Made by a program: the position numbers and the translations under genes. The notes below the pieces were generated by a model that did no database searches, was not told the origin of the DNA, and saw nothing but the letters and a program-made list of their open reading frames with translations. From Ahniella affigens (lineage in GTDB: Bacteria; Pseudomonadota; Gammaproteobacteria; Xanthomonadales; Ahniellaceae), in the NCBI RefSeq assembly GCF_003015185.1, contig NZ_CP027860.1, forward strand, positions 62,001 through 126,000: a stretch of DNA of 64,000 nucleotides, written 5' to 3'. Shown here piece by piece: positions 1 through 9,700 of this stretch. Position 1 is the stretch's first letter. Every line of letters starts with the position of its first letter.

Positions 1-1
1 C

Positions 2-658
2 GAGCGCCGCCGGAAACAAATCGTTCAGGCATTGGAGTTCGACTACTTCGAAGTCGAAGCCAAACTGGAGGTAGCTTTAAAAAGGATGAATCTGGAGCTT
101 GGCGTACACACGCTCAGAATTCGCACCGATCAACTCATGGCGCTGATTGACGAATACGAGTTACTTCGGCGCGACGGACTAGAAGCATTCAGGAGCGAGG
201 CGCAGGCAGCAATACATCAGGCCCAATCCCTTTATCTCCAGAAGACTTCGCTGAACCAGTGCCAAGACCCACGTGTCCAAGCCCGACACAAACTTGTCTT
301 GCGTGAGGCGCAGATCGACAACGCAGACCAATTGTCGCCCGCGCGCTTGCAAAGTCTGGATGAACTTGAAGCCGCAGTCGTCGATGCCTTGCTCGCCTGG
401 AAAGGGGGCATGATCGTTGCGTTCCATCAGACGATTCCCAATCGCTCCGACCGTGAAACGGCTTTTCGAGCTCGGCACGAGCAAAGCTTATTGCGCTTGC
501 AGGCACAAATCGAATCGGCGCACGCTGATGTGAACCACTTGCATTCTAACCTTCGGCCGATTTCCAATGCACAACGCCAGCAGCTTGAACTGCTGCTTGC
601 GAAGGGCGGGGAAATTCATCGTCTCTACAGTTTGCAGGCGAGTTCCGGCCGGCGTTAA
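2..658 (+). CDS. Hypothetical helical protein, 5' end outside window
   Basis: The frame is open from the left edge to a TAA at 656-658. A TTG at 32 is the first in-window alternative start, but codons before it (E-R-R-R-K-Q) continue without interruption, so the true start probably lies upstream. The visible ~218 residues are rich in Leu, Gln, Arg and Glu, with heptad-like stretches such as QSLLRLQAQIESAHADV, suggesting an alpha-helical or coiled-coil protein. There is no signal peptide, membrane segment or recognisable catalytic motif. The family is not recognised. The stop codon directly abuts a repeat array, so the C-terminus may have been remodelled by repeat insertion; this is inference only. 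Confidence 0.55.
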   Translation, partial: ERRRKQIVQALEFDYFEVEAKLEVALKRMNLELGVHTLRIRTDQLMALIDEYELLRRDGLEAFRSEAQAAIHQAQSLYLQKTSLNQCQDPRVQARHKLVLREAQIDNADQLSPARLQSLDELEAAVVDALLAWKGGMIVAFHQTIPNRSDRETAFRARHEQSLLRLQAQIESAHADVNHLHSNLRPISNAQRQQLELLLAKGGEIHRLYSLQASSGRR

Positions 659-1320
659 GGAGCCTCTGAACAAGGTCAGAGGCGATGCGGGCCATGGATG
701 GCCCGCCCAGAATCAAGCACGTCAGTGATTGATTCTGGAGCAGTGAGTCCGGACATGTGCCGGACTCAGTGCGGGCCTGAAAGTCCAGGATGGACTTTTT
801 CAGACCGGCAAATACTGGCCATGGATGGCCCGCCCAGAATCAAACACGCAAGTGGTTGATTCTGGAGCACTGGGTCCGGACATGTGCCGGACTCAGTGCG
901 GGCCTGAAAGTCCAGGATGGACTTTTTCAGACCGGCAAATACTGGCCATGGATGGCCCGCCCAGAATCAAGCACGTCAGTGATTGATTCTGGAGCAGTGA
1001 GTCCGGACATGTGCCGGACTCAGTGCGGGCCTGAAAGTCCAGGATGGACTTTTTCAGACCGGCAAATACTGGCCATGGATGGCCCGCCCAGAATCAAGCA
1101 CGTCAGTGATTGATTCTGGAGCAGTGAGTCCGGACATGTGCCGGACTCAGTGCGGGTCTGAAAGTCCAGGATGGACTTTTTCAGACCGGCAAATACTGGC
1201 CATGGATGGCCCGCCCAGAATCAAGCACGCAAGTGGTTGATTCTGGAGCACTAAGTCCGGACATGTGCCGGACTCAGTGCGGGTCTGAAAGTCCAGGATG
1301 GACTTCTTCAGACCCTCCCT
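659..1320 (+). repeat. Tandem array of a 127-bp unit (family A), about five copies
   Basis: The landmark GCCATGGATGGCCC recurs at about 691, 818, 945, 1072 and 1199, a constant 127-bp period. Each unit holds successive imperfect palindromes: GGCCATGGATGGCC, AATCAAGCAC...gtgNTTGATT, AGTCCGGACATGTGCCGGACT (split here as AGTCCGG/CCGGACT) and GTCTGAAAGTCC...GGAC...TTCAGAC. The array opens with GGAGCCTCTGAAC and closes with TTCAGACCCTCCCT, the same ends seen in single-copy elements at 10701-10880 and 12962-13117. It is therefore an internally expanded copy of a dispersed element. The period is not a multiple of three and no stable frame crosses it. Confidence 0.95.
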
Positions 1321-1369
1321 AATAGTGCAATTCGATTCGAATGCAGCCGTTCAGCCGGATCCGTCCCGA

Positions 1370-1951
1370 TCACCAAACCACCAGACGCCAGCCTGTTCCG
1401 GCAAGCAACCCCACACTCAGGCCGGCGACGACGTCAGACCAGGTATGCCGCTGCAACTGCAATCGGGACCACGTGATCAGCATAATGCTGCCAGCAGCCA
1501 CTGCGACGCTCAGGTAGTCACTTACGAGCACACAAGCCGCCAGAGCCGCAAAGCTCACGTGCAATGACAGTTTCAGCCAGCGTGCAAGGATCAAGGCGCT
1601 CGCAAGAATCACGCTGCTCGCAGCGAGTCCAAGTGCGAGCGCCACTTGTCCCAGCCCGAACCAACACAACGCACTGGCCCCAACCAATACGCAAAGCATG
1701 AACACGTTGAGTTGGGTGCGTTCCTTCGGAACAGAAGCGTCCACGTGTTGCCACTGCCCGCGATGGACCTTCCAGAATGCGAACGCGAGTCCGATCGCCA
1801 CGATCAGCAACGGCACCAGCCAAGTGGCCGCTGATTGGTTGGGACTGGCGTGCCGTACGGGCGCAAAGACCACCGCCAACGACATCAGCATCGCGGGATG
1901 CCCGAGTGTGGAAATCAGGCTGGCAAGCCGAATCACCGCACGTTGCGCCAT
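1370..1951 (-). CDS. PAP2-like membrane protein
   Basis: A 193-residue protein with about five hydrophobic segments. Near the C-terminus SRLQLQRHTWSDVVAG matches the third PAP2 phosphatase signature (SR-x5-H-x3-D). A histidine within a helix (LHVSFAA) could correspond to the second signature, normally SGH. A clear KxxxxxxRP first signature is not visible, so catalytic activity is uncertain. Family members dephosphorylate lipid phosphates such as undecaprenyl pyrophosphate at the inner membrane. The ATG at 1951 starts a typical hydrophobic N-terminus. It is transcribed in the same direction as the downstream secreted-protein, gpsA and secB genes but lies last, 45 bp after the gene at 1997-2710. 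It could be a PAP2-derived membrane protein without enzyme activity. Confidence 0.7.
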   Translation of the reverse strand: MAQRAVIRLASLISTLGHPAMLMSLAVVFAPVRHASPNQSAATWLVPLLIVAIGLAFAFWKVHRGQWQHVDASVPKERTQLNVFMLCVLVGASALCWFGLGQVALALGLAASSVILASALILARWLKLSLHVSFAALAACVLVSDYLSVAVAAGSIMLITWSRLQLQRHTWSDVVAGLSVGLLAGTGWRLVVW

Positions 1952-1996
1952 CGGTTGCTTAATCGCGAGCGTTTAGTGTGACGCAAGCACAGCTGC

Positions 1997-2710
1997 CTAC
2001 TTGGCCAAATCCGACGTTTCCCGATACAGCACGGCCTCAACCCGCGATTCGACCTTGTCGCCGTCGTCGCGAATCAAATTGAGTTTCGTGCCGCGCTCGA
2101 GTTTGTCGCTACCGACAATGGTGTTGTCGCGCATGGAGCGGAAGCGGCCCGCATCCAACTTGCGGCCACCGGTGAGTCGCATCCACTGATCAAAGTCCGG
2201 GGCGCCGGCAATTTCGTGGGCGGCATACCGGTCGGCGCCGATTTCGAAGACCAGCCAATGGGCTTTGTCTTCCTTGGCCATGTTGGCGGCGATTGGGCGG
2301 AACAGCAGCGTGTCGTCGACGCTGAAGCAGACGCGCTCGCTGAGCTGGCGACCACCGCGCTCGAAGTGGCCAAGGAACAGGGCTGCACAGAATTCTTCCA
2401 ACTCGTCGCTGGCACCCGGGCTCAAGCGGCTGAGGTCGAACGGCTCCGGTGAGATCGTGTACAGAATTTCGGGCGTGGAGGCCGACAACGTGTCGATGAA
2501 ATCTTTGTCCGCACGCGACGCTGGGCTCAGGGCCAACACGGCTTGCACATCATGTGGTTGGTGATACATCGGCAGATGCGAGGCGATGAGCCCCTGTGGA
2601 TTGACGATCAGCAGCATGCCGTGCGTGCCCTGGCGCACATCCTGAGCGAGCGCCAGATCAGCACTGAGCAGCAAGGGTAGGGTGCAAAGCAGGCGGTGGA
2701 TGGCGCGCAT
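1997..2710 (-). CDS. Secreted protein of unknown function
   Basis: A 237-residue protein with a clear signal peptide (MRAIHRLLCTLPLLLSADLALA, cleavage after ALA). The mature part is soluble, with acidic and aromatic patches and no recognised catalytic motif. Start ATG at 2710 has GGAG just upstream on the minus strand. Predicted periplasmic or exported. It precedes the PAP2-like gene on the same strand by 45 bp and follows gpsA by about 120 bp, so it may share a transcript with the former. The family is not recognised; the call rests on the signal peptide and on codon use like that of neighbouring genes. Confidence 0.75.
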   Translation of the reverse strand: MRAIHRLLCTLPLLLSADLALAQDVRQGTHGMLLIVNPQGLIASHLPMYHQPHDVQAVLALSPASRADKDFIDTLSASTPEILYTISPEPFDLSRLSPGASDELEEFCAALFLGHFERGGRQLSERVCFSVDDTLLFRPIAANMAKEDKAHWLVFEIGADRYAAHEIAGAPDFDQWMRLTGGRKLDAGRFRSMRDNTIVGSDKLERGTKLNLIRDDGDKVESRVEAVLYRETSDLAK

Positions 2711-2831
2711 GGGGGGCTCCAGAGCAGTCAGCTCTAAAGTGTACGCCGAAACAGTGGAGCAGGCGTTCGAATCAAGTGCCCGTCAGCTTGAACAAGGGCA
2801 AATCCACGCATCACCCACGCGGGCCGGGCGA

Positions 2832-3857
2832 TCAGGAGCCGAACAATCCGGGCGGATACTCAGGCTTTTGCTCTCGCGCCAGAAGCGCCTTGAGGCCTTC
2901 CGCCGGGGTAATCTCTTCGTTCAGCACGCGACTGACTTGCTCGGTGATTGGCAGGTCGAGCCCATGCTTTTCGGCAATTCGCATGACCTCATTCGCGGTC
3001 TGGACGCTCTCGACCACCTGGCCGATCTCTTTGACGGCCTGCGACAGCGGGATCCCGCGACCCAAGGCCAGACCCAGGCGCCGGTTTCGGGACAGATCGC
3101 CCGTACACGTCAACACCAGATCGCCAACGCCAGCCAAGCCCATCAGCGTCTCCGGTCGGCCGCCAAGGGCGTGGCACACGCGGATCATTTCGTTCAGACC
3201 GCGCGTGATCATGCCGGCGCGGGCATTCAATCCCAGCTTCATGCCGTCGGCCACGCCGGTCGCAACCGCCAGCACGTTCTTCATTGCGCCGCCGAGCTCG
3301 GCGCCGATCACATCGTTGCCGGTGTACGCCCGGAAGCCCGGGCCATGCAGGCGTTTGGCGACCTGGTCGGCGTACGGTTCGTGTTCGGAGTGCACGGTGA
3401 CGGCGGTTGGTAAGCCGGCAGCGACTTCCTTGGCGAACGAAGGACCCGTCACGATCGCGAGCGGCAGGTAGCGCCCAACAATGTCTTCGGCCACTTCGTG
3501 CAAGAACCGTCCCGTGCCGGGTTCAAAACCTTTGGTTGCCCAGCTGAGCCCGTTGGGACGGTGCCCAGTAGCGCACGCATGCTCCAGCACTTCCCGGAAC
3601 GCGTGGCTTGGCGTCACCAGCAGCCAATCGTCGGCATCACTGAGCGCCGAATTCAGATCGGCGGTGACCGCGAGTCCGTCGGGAAACAAGGAGTCCGGCA
3701 GATAGCGCGCGTTGCAGCGCGCTTCCGCCATAGCAGCCATGGCCGCGGTGTCGCGGCCCCAAAGTGTGGTGCGCACCCCATGACGGGCGAGCACCATGGC
3801 CAACGCCGTGCCCCAGGAACCCGCCCCGAGTACGGCCACTCTGGCATTCAGTGGCAT
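2832..3857 (-). CDS. gpsA: NAD(P)H-dependent glycerol-3-phosphate dehydrogenase
   Basis: Reduces dihydroxyacetone phosphate to sn-glycerol 3-phosphate, the backbone precursor of phospholipids, in the cytoplasm. The 341-residue length is normal for Gps[13 protein letters not shown] at residues 9-20 is the dinucleotide-binding loop. [16 protein letters not shown] and the block from [16 protein letters not shown] to [17 protein letters not shown] are GpsA hallmarks and contain the catalytic lysine of MKN. It lies 12 bp after secB on the same strand, a pairing also known from other Proteobacteria, and is probably co-transcribed with it. Confidence 0.97.
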   Translation of the reverse strand: MPLNARVAVLGAGSWGTALAMVLARHGVRTTLWGRDTAAMAAMAEARCNARYLPDSLFPDGLAVTADLNSALSDADDWLLVTPSHAFREVLEHACATGHRPNGLSWATKGFEPGTGRFLHEVAEDIVGRYLPLAIVTGPSFAKEVAAGLPTAVTVHSEHEPYADQVAKRLHGPGFRAYTGNDVIGAELGGAMKNVLAVATGVADGMKLGLNARAGMITRGLNEMIRVCHALGGRPETLMGLAGVGDLVLTCTGDLSRNRRLGLALGRGIPLSQAVKEIGQVVESVQTANEVMRIAEKHGLDLPITEQVSRVLNEEITPAEGLKALLAREQKPEYPPGLFGS

Positions 3858-3869
3858 GGCAGCCCTGGA

Positions 3870-4358
3870 TCAGGCGTTGCCAGCGGTTTCACGACGACGC
3901 ATCTGGTCGGCGTACATCTGGTCAAAGTTCAGTGGCTGCAGCAGGAACGGTGGGAAGCCACCATTGACCGTCAGCTCGCAGATCGCCTGGCGGGCAAACG
4001 GGTACAGATTCGACGGGCAGAACGTATTCAGCACGGCATGCGTGCTTGGTTGATCGAAGCCGCTGACCGAGAAAATGCCGGCCTGCTGAACTTCGGCCAA
4101 GTAGGCCGTTTTGTCGGCAATCTTGCAGGTAACGGTCACCGTGAGCACGACCTCAAACACCGCCTCGGCGAGCTGCTGAACCTTCTGGCCGATGTTCAGC
4201 TGGATGTTCGGCTGGCCCTGCTCCTGGAAGATCATCGGAGCGTTCGGCACTTCAAAAGAGCTGTCGCGCACGTAAATCTTCTGAATGGCAACCTGACCGA
4301 CCGCACCGGCCTGTTCCGCGCCGTTGGCGACGGCGTTTTCGTTCTCGCTCATGTTCAC
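3870..4358 (-). CDS. secB: Protein-export chaperone SecB
   Basis: The tetrameric cytoplasmic chaperone that keeps preproteins unfolded and delivers them to SecA. The 162-residue length and the conserved run QKIYVRDSSFEVPNAP, then the beta-strand segment EVVLTVTVTCKIADKTAYL and the acidic C-terminal half (FCPSNLYPFARQAICELT) are diagnostic. The N-terminus MSENENAVANG is the usual polar tail. It is first in the secB-gpsA pair; an AT-rich stretch at about 4359-4400 upstream is the likely promoter area. A glutaredoxin gene (grxC), often beside secB, is absent. Confidence 0.97.
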   Translation of the reverse strand: MNMSENENAVANGAEQAGAVGQVAIQKIYVRDSSFEVPNAPMIFQEQGQPNIQLNIGQKVQQLAEAVFEVVLTVTVTCKIADKTAYLAEVQQAGIFSVSGFDQPSTHAVLNTFCPSNLYPFARQAICELTVNGGFPPFLLQPLNFDQMYADQMRRRETAGNA

Positions 4359-4555
4359 TTTCTCAAATTTTAGGGATGGAACAGCACACCGACCGGCGCG
4401 CTGCGGTTAAGAAAAGAAGCGGGATTATCCCACGGACATCGACTTTGGGCGAATTTCGCCCGATTTCAAGGGCAAATCGTGCGCGGATGAGGCAGTGGGG
4501 CGGGTGATTCGGTGCGGATTTGGGTTGGCTTGGGCCTGTTCAGGCTGCGTCAGTA

Positions 4556-4750
4556 GGTGACCTTGCCGCGAGCCCGGTCCGGGCCTGAAGGCCCGGCGGC
4601 TTTTGTGGGAGTGGCTTCAGCCGCGACCGGTACTTGCGGTCAGATTGGTTCGGGCCTGAAGGCCCAGCGGTTTTTGTGGGAGCGGCTTCAGCCGCGAAAG
4701 GTGATGCCGCAAGCTTGGTTCGGGCCTGAAGGCCCTCCTACAAAAAGCGA
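4556..4750. repeat. REP-like repeat, ~70-bp period, two and a half units (family F)
   Basis: GGTTCGGGCCTGAAGGCCC (first copy GGTCCGGGCC...) recurs at about 4576, 4647 and 4717. Between copies are TTTTGTGGGAG and the palindrome CGGCTTCAGCCG. The palindromes GGGCCTGAAGGCCC and CGGCTTCAGCCG resemble REP elements common in Xanthomonadales and Pseudomonas. Related single copies occur near 53608 and 53970. This fills most of the gap between secB and the rhodanese gene; no gene is seen in it. Confidence 0.9.
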
Positions 4751-4812
4751 CAACGACCGAACTTTGGCCCTTGCGAATCCCGGCGCTGGGACCGCCGACA
4801 AATTTGTTAGCG

Positions 4813-5262
4813 TCAGGCCTTGCCCTTCATCAACGGCAGATCAGCCGACGCCCAACTGGATATCCCGCCGTCCAGCCAATAGACCTTGGCGAATCCGGCC
4901 TTCGTTAGCCGCTCGCAAGCCGTCGCAGCGCGTTGACCGCTTCGACACACGACAACGACCGGCAATTCGCGGACCTTGGCCAACTCTTTGTTTTCTGGGT
5001 CAAACTGGGTCATGGCTACGTGCTTGGACCCGGCGATATGGCCAGACTCGAACTCGGCCTGCGACGACACGTCGATCAGTAGCGCGTTTTCGCGATTGAC
5101 AAGCCGCGTCAGCTCGGCGGGCTGGATGCTCTTGTACTTCCGTGTAAAGCTCTGAAATTCATGGGAAATGATCAAAAACAGCACCAGCAGAAAGATGCTG
5201 ACCAGGATGAAATGGTTGGAGATGAACTCCGGAAGACGTTGCAGAAACACAGGGGTACTCAC
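4813..5262 (-). CDS. Membrane-anchored rhodanese-domain protein (YibN-like)
   Basis: A 149-residue protein with an N-terminal membrane helix at about residues 17-35 (HFILVSIFLLVLFLIIS), then one rhodanese domain at about 45-145. The active loop CRSGQRAATA carries the cysteine that would accept a persulfide. The upstream LLIDVSSQAEFESGHIAGS is the typical rhodanese substrate-domain motif (D-V-x5-F-x2-GHI-GS). YibN-type proteins lie near secB in many Proteobacteria, and here only the REP repeats separate the two. The physiological sulfur donor and acceptor are unknown. Confidence 0.9.
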   Translation of the reverse strand: MSTPVFLQRLPEFISNHFILVSIFLLVLFLIISHEFQSFTRKYKSIQPAELTRLVNRENALLIDVSSQAEFESGHIAGSKHVAMTQFDPENKELAKVRELPVVVVCRSGQRAATACERLTKAGFAKVYWLDGGISSWASADLPLMKGKA

Positions 5263-5519
5263 TCAGGGCTGACCGGAAGCACGAAAAAGATGATTCCGTG
5301 CATTAATCGCCCATTATCGCTGGTTTATGCCACCAAGGAAACGGACAGCCGCCAATTCCGAACCGGGGATCGGTGCCATCAACCCCCGACTGGCGGCTCC
5401 AAAGGCTGCTCGCGCTGGCGCGTCGACGCCGCGGTTCGGCGCAAACCAGATCCCGGGCCGTTGTGTGTCAGCGACATCGTGGACTACAACGTCGGCATTC
5501 CCACTCAAACTGACAAGCC

Positions 5520-6080
5520 ATGCGCCACAACGCCAAACTGTTATGCCACACCCTCTGCCTATCCCTGGCAATGTTGCTCAGCGCTTGCGCCACCAACCCA
5601 CCGAAACAGGCGACCGAGGTCGCATCGGTTCTGGATCAGGCAACGGCTAAGGGGTCTATCATTATTGCAGCACAGCCAACCGAGGGTGACCTTCACTCAC
5701 TTAAGGCGAGAGGCATCAGCCATGTCATCAATTTGCGCAGTGACGAAGAGATGGCATCGCTCAACTTTGCTGAGTCAGACTTGGTAGCGATGCAGGGCAT
5801 CCAGTACCAACATCTGCCAATCGCTGCAAGCAGCGACTACCAACCCGCCGTCCTGAAGGCGCTGCAGAACGCGGTCGATTCAAACGATGGCAAGGTCCTC
5901 GTGCATTGTGCTTCGGGCGGCCGAGCGGCGATGCTTTATGCCGCCTATGCCATGCAACATGAAGGCCTCAGTCCCGATGCGGCCATGCGCACGCTCGCGT
6001 CGGCCGGCGCGTGGCCATTGGCGTTGGAACGGTTGACCGGGCGTAAGCTGAAAGTCGTGTTTGCTGAGGATGATCCGTAG
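5520..6080 (+). CDS. Lipoprotein with BLH/DUF442-type phosphatase fold
   Basis: A 186-residue protein with a lipoprotein signal (LLSACAT, lipobox L-S-A-C, modified Cys at about 22). The mature domain resembles the beta-lactamase-hydrolase-like/DUF442 branch of the dual-specificity phosphatases. ISHVINLRSDEE is the typical first strand, and VLVHCASGGRAAM is the HCxxGxRA phosphate-binding loop with nucleophile Cys. Predicted to be anchored in the envelope, possibly acting on small phosphorylated molecules or phosphotyrosine; the substrate is unknown. It stands alone, divergent from the rhodanese gene with 257 bp between them in which no gene is seen. Confidence 0.85.
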   Translation: MRHNAKLLCHTLCLSLAMLLSACATNPPKQATEVASVLDQATAKGSIIIAAQPTEGDLHSLKARGISHVINLRSDEEMASLNFAESDLVAMQGIQYQHLPIAASSDYQPAVLKALQNAVDSNDGKVLVHCASGGRAAMLYAAYAMQHEGLSPDAAMRTLASAGAWPLALERLTGRKLKVVFAEDDP

Positions 6081-6725
6081 ATACGAGGTACCACTTGCGC
6101 AAGTGTGGAATCGGCTAGGACACCGCATCGGGAGTTGCCTGACCCGGGCCAAACTGTGCCTTCAGACTGGCATCGATCGCGGCGTCATCTTCTGGTCTTT
6201 TCCGATGCACCGCATCCACCTCTCGCTCGAGGCTCGTTTTGCGGCGATTGGCTGCGCAATTCTAAACAATCGATCCTGGATGACGCGGGGCTAAGGCGTG
6301 CCGTGGGCTGAACCGGAGTCGGATGGCTCCAGGGCTTTGGTACGAGGGTAAGTTGGATACTTACAGCGGCTCTGTCGCGTAGGACCACTTGGGCGCACCA
6401 AGCCGGCAGCTCGTTGCCAGTTGAAGGAACTCATCCGTTGTGCGCGAACGTGTTGTGGGGCGTTCGCTTCCCGCCAGTCTTAACCGTTAAAGCGCGAAGC
6501 CCTTCGGCATTGTCGGAGGTGTGCCTGTCGCCCCTCCCCCGAACGCCATGGAACACCACGTGCGATTGTGCGCGGATGACGGTCCACATCAACGAACCAT
6601 CGACCCAACGCGATAACGTCTGCAGATAGGTGCGAGTTGGGATCAAACCGTCGCAGGATCTGATCCGCCAATCGCAGATGCTATTGGAGCGTCGAATGCG
6701 ACGTTGACGACAGGATAACGACACA
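6081..6725. other. Intergenic region without a supported gene
   Basis: About 645 bp between two plus-strand genes. Several overlapping short frames exist on both strands but none has a convincing start, signal or motif. The stretch 6420-6690 is open on both strands; the minus-strand frame runs on into the next gene's start, so it is not accepted as a gene. A GAGCGTCGAATGCGACG segment at about 6689 lies shortly before the next start. It probably contains the promoter of the large repeat protein. Confidence 0.5.
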
Positions 6726-9700
6726 ATGAAAAAGCGCATGATTACGTGGGTCATTGGCTTGGCCCTCTCCACCAATATCGCATCGGCAGCCCCTGGTGAA
6801 CTGGCCACGCCGCCATTGCTGATTGACGATCTATCTGGGCAAACCTTGCTCGACAGCGCAATTGCCAACAACCCTGCTGGCGACACGGTCATGATTTGGC
6901 TTGTTGAAGACCCTGACACGAACTTGCGCGAGATTCGGTATCAGCGATTCGACGAACATGCAGAGCCGATTGGCGCCTATGATGTTGTCGCAGGTCCGCT
7001 GACTGGCTTGTCTTCTCCGAGCGTCGCGCTAGGCGATACCGGGACGTTTTGGGTTGTCTGGCAGCAAGATGGTGCCGACACAGATGGCACCGGGATCATG
7101 GCGCGGATCTGGCAAGCCGACGCTCAGTTTCTCTCGGAGCCCTTTCTCGTCAATCAGATCACGACCGGAGATCAGCAGACACCCTCGATATCGTTCGATC
7201 CGGATTCCTACCAGGTTTTGGTCGTCTGGGATTCTCCAGCGCCTGGGGGCGGACATGCGGTAATGCTGCGTGAGTTCAACCATTGGGGGACGCCGACCTG
7301 CCCGAGTTGTATCGAAACCCAGGTCAATGCCTTGGCGAGTCCACGATTGACGACACCTCAAGTCGTCGCTAACAACGTTTGGCCGAGTCAAGTCTTCTGG
7401 CTCGCGCCGAGCCCTGACAGTCCGTTCGACGACCGAGTGCATCAGATGGAGCTTCTGGCCGATTTCTCGCCCGCCTGGTCGGAGCCAGAGGTTTGGGGGC
7501 GAGACCTCCTGATTGACGGCGACGTCGAACACTTCGATGTCGCTCGGAATCCAGAAGGCTGGTACTTCAATTCGGTCGCCTATGACATCGGTGAACATGC
7601 ATACGTTGATGATGGTCCAATGTGGAATGTGCCGGTATACCTTGATGCTGGGTATTGCGATCTTCGCGGCAACGCGGTTGGGCGCAACTCGGTAAACGGA
7701 CTTCTGTTGAACTGCCTCTACGAGAACCAGCGCATTCCTTTCATCGGCTTGAGCGAGCAGTCGACGATGTTGCCGATTCCGGTGCTTGCAGATTGGCTAC
7801 CACCTTACCAGCCCGGCCAGATTGAAGCTTTTGACCTAGCCATGGATGTCGATGGCAATGGGCTTGTGCCGGTCCAATTGCCCCCCAGCTATGGTGGATC
7901 CGAGCCAGTGCTTGCAGTCCTACGCTTGCGCGGACAACGGGAAGTGCCAATGTCACTAAGCGTCCAAGCGGCGGAGAGTGCATTGGCCGGTAGCGTCATC
8001 ACCTATGCGTTCCAAGTTCGCAACCTTTCGACGTCTTGGCCCCAACAAGTCGACAACTTGAAAGGCTTGGAACTGAATATTGAGCTTCCTGAGGGTGCAG
8101 TACCTACCGATTTTCACGACTATGGTTGGCGTTGTAGTGGTTCAGCACTGCTGACGTGTCGGACTCTGGCGCCGCTTCGGGCTGGCCAAATCGCTGATAT
8201 TTCTTTCGACATCGAGGCACCTCACGTGCCTGGTCCACTTGTTGTGCAGGCGCACCTGAGTTCGATCGTAAACTCAAGCCCGACCGAAGTGACTGTTACT
8301 GCGACCACAGACATCGCGCCTGAAGACTTGTCACCGAATTCTTTCGCACTACCAACCCTTTCTCCTGTGGCACTCGGCACCGTCTACGAGGCGGGCGTGT
8401 CGGTTGCTGGCATTAGTGCGCCGGTTCCCATCGCGATCACCAACGGTCGCTACTCGATCGAGGGACGTCCCTTTACAAGCGAGCCTGGAGTTGTTGAGAA
8501 TGGCGAATGGGTAAACGTTCAGCACACGAGTGCGAGTACCTACGCCACGACTGCAGTGACGGTCCTGACCATCGGCGACAAGAATGCCAGCATGACCACT
8601 ACGACGGGTGCCGAAGGCACGATGCCGTTGCCATTCCAATTCGTCGATGCCACTGCAGTGCCCCCGAACACCACAGTCACATCGAATCCGGTGTCGATTT
8701 TGGGTCTCACCCAGGCATCATCAATTTCGGTGCAGAATGGCAGTTATGCAATCAATGGTGGCCCCTTCCAGACGCAACCAGGCATGATTGCACCTGACGC
8801 ATCAGTGCAGGTCCGTCACACCTCGGCGCATGGATTTTCGAATACCGTCGACACCGTGTTGTCCATCGGTGGTGTCAGCGACACCTTCAGTTCGACCACC
8901 CAGGCAATTGACAGTACGCCTGACGCATTCTGGTTCGCGGCGCAATCTAACCAGGTGCGAGGCAGTCTCGTGACGTCCAATGCAATCGTGCCACAAGGTT
9001 TTAATACGCCAATTCCGGTGCAAGTCCAGAACGGCAGCTATTCGATCAACAACGGCCCGTTCACGACCGCGTCGGGAACGATTGCCCCCGGTAATCAAAT
9101 CCGTGTTCAGCATACGGCGGCTTCGAGTTTCCAGACGTCGGTGCTAACCACATTGACGTTGGGCGGTATTAGCGGAAGCTTCATCTCACATTCGGAGTTG
9201 CGGGATGATGACCCGAATCTTCCCGTTCTGCCAATGCGTTCAGATGTGCCGCGCAACTCGCTGCAGACGTCGTCCGCGTTCTCAATCACCGGGATCAATG
9301 ACGTCGTATCAATTGGCATCGTCAACGGCGCTTACGCGATCAACGGCGGTGCGTACCAGACTTCGGCTGGTACCGTGCGCTCGGGTGACACCGTACAGAT
9401 TTCACATACGTCGGCAAGCGGATTTGCACAGCAAACCGCGAGCACGCTCTCAGTTGGATCGGGCACGGTCTCATTTGTGTCGCAAACTGAGTTCGCCGAC
9501 ACGACTCCCGATCCCTATGCATTTGCAGCGTTGAACAATGTGCCGCGCAGCACCGAGCAAACATCGAATGTCGTCACCGTAGCGGGTATCAACACGGCGG
9601 CAGCGATCAGCGTCACGGGTGGGACTTACTCGATCAACAATGGCCCGTTTGTCAGCACCAGTGGCGCAATCAGTGTGGGCGATTCGGTGCGCGTAAGGCA

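Noticed and set aside
790..1113. 107-residue open frame inside the repeat array
   Set aside because: The 127-bp period is not a multiple of three, so the frame reads the unit in shifting phases; no ribosome site or conserved start.
6431..6919. Minus-strand 162-residue frame and plus-strand 71-residue frame before the large repeat protein
   Set aside because: The minus frame overlaps the signal peptide of the real gene; neither has a start site, motif or codon bias; kept only as a gap note.
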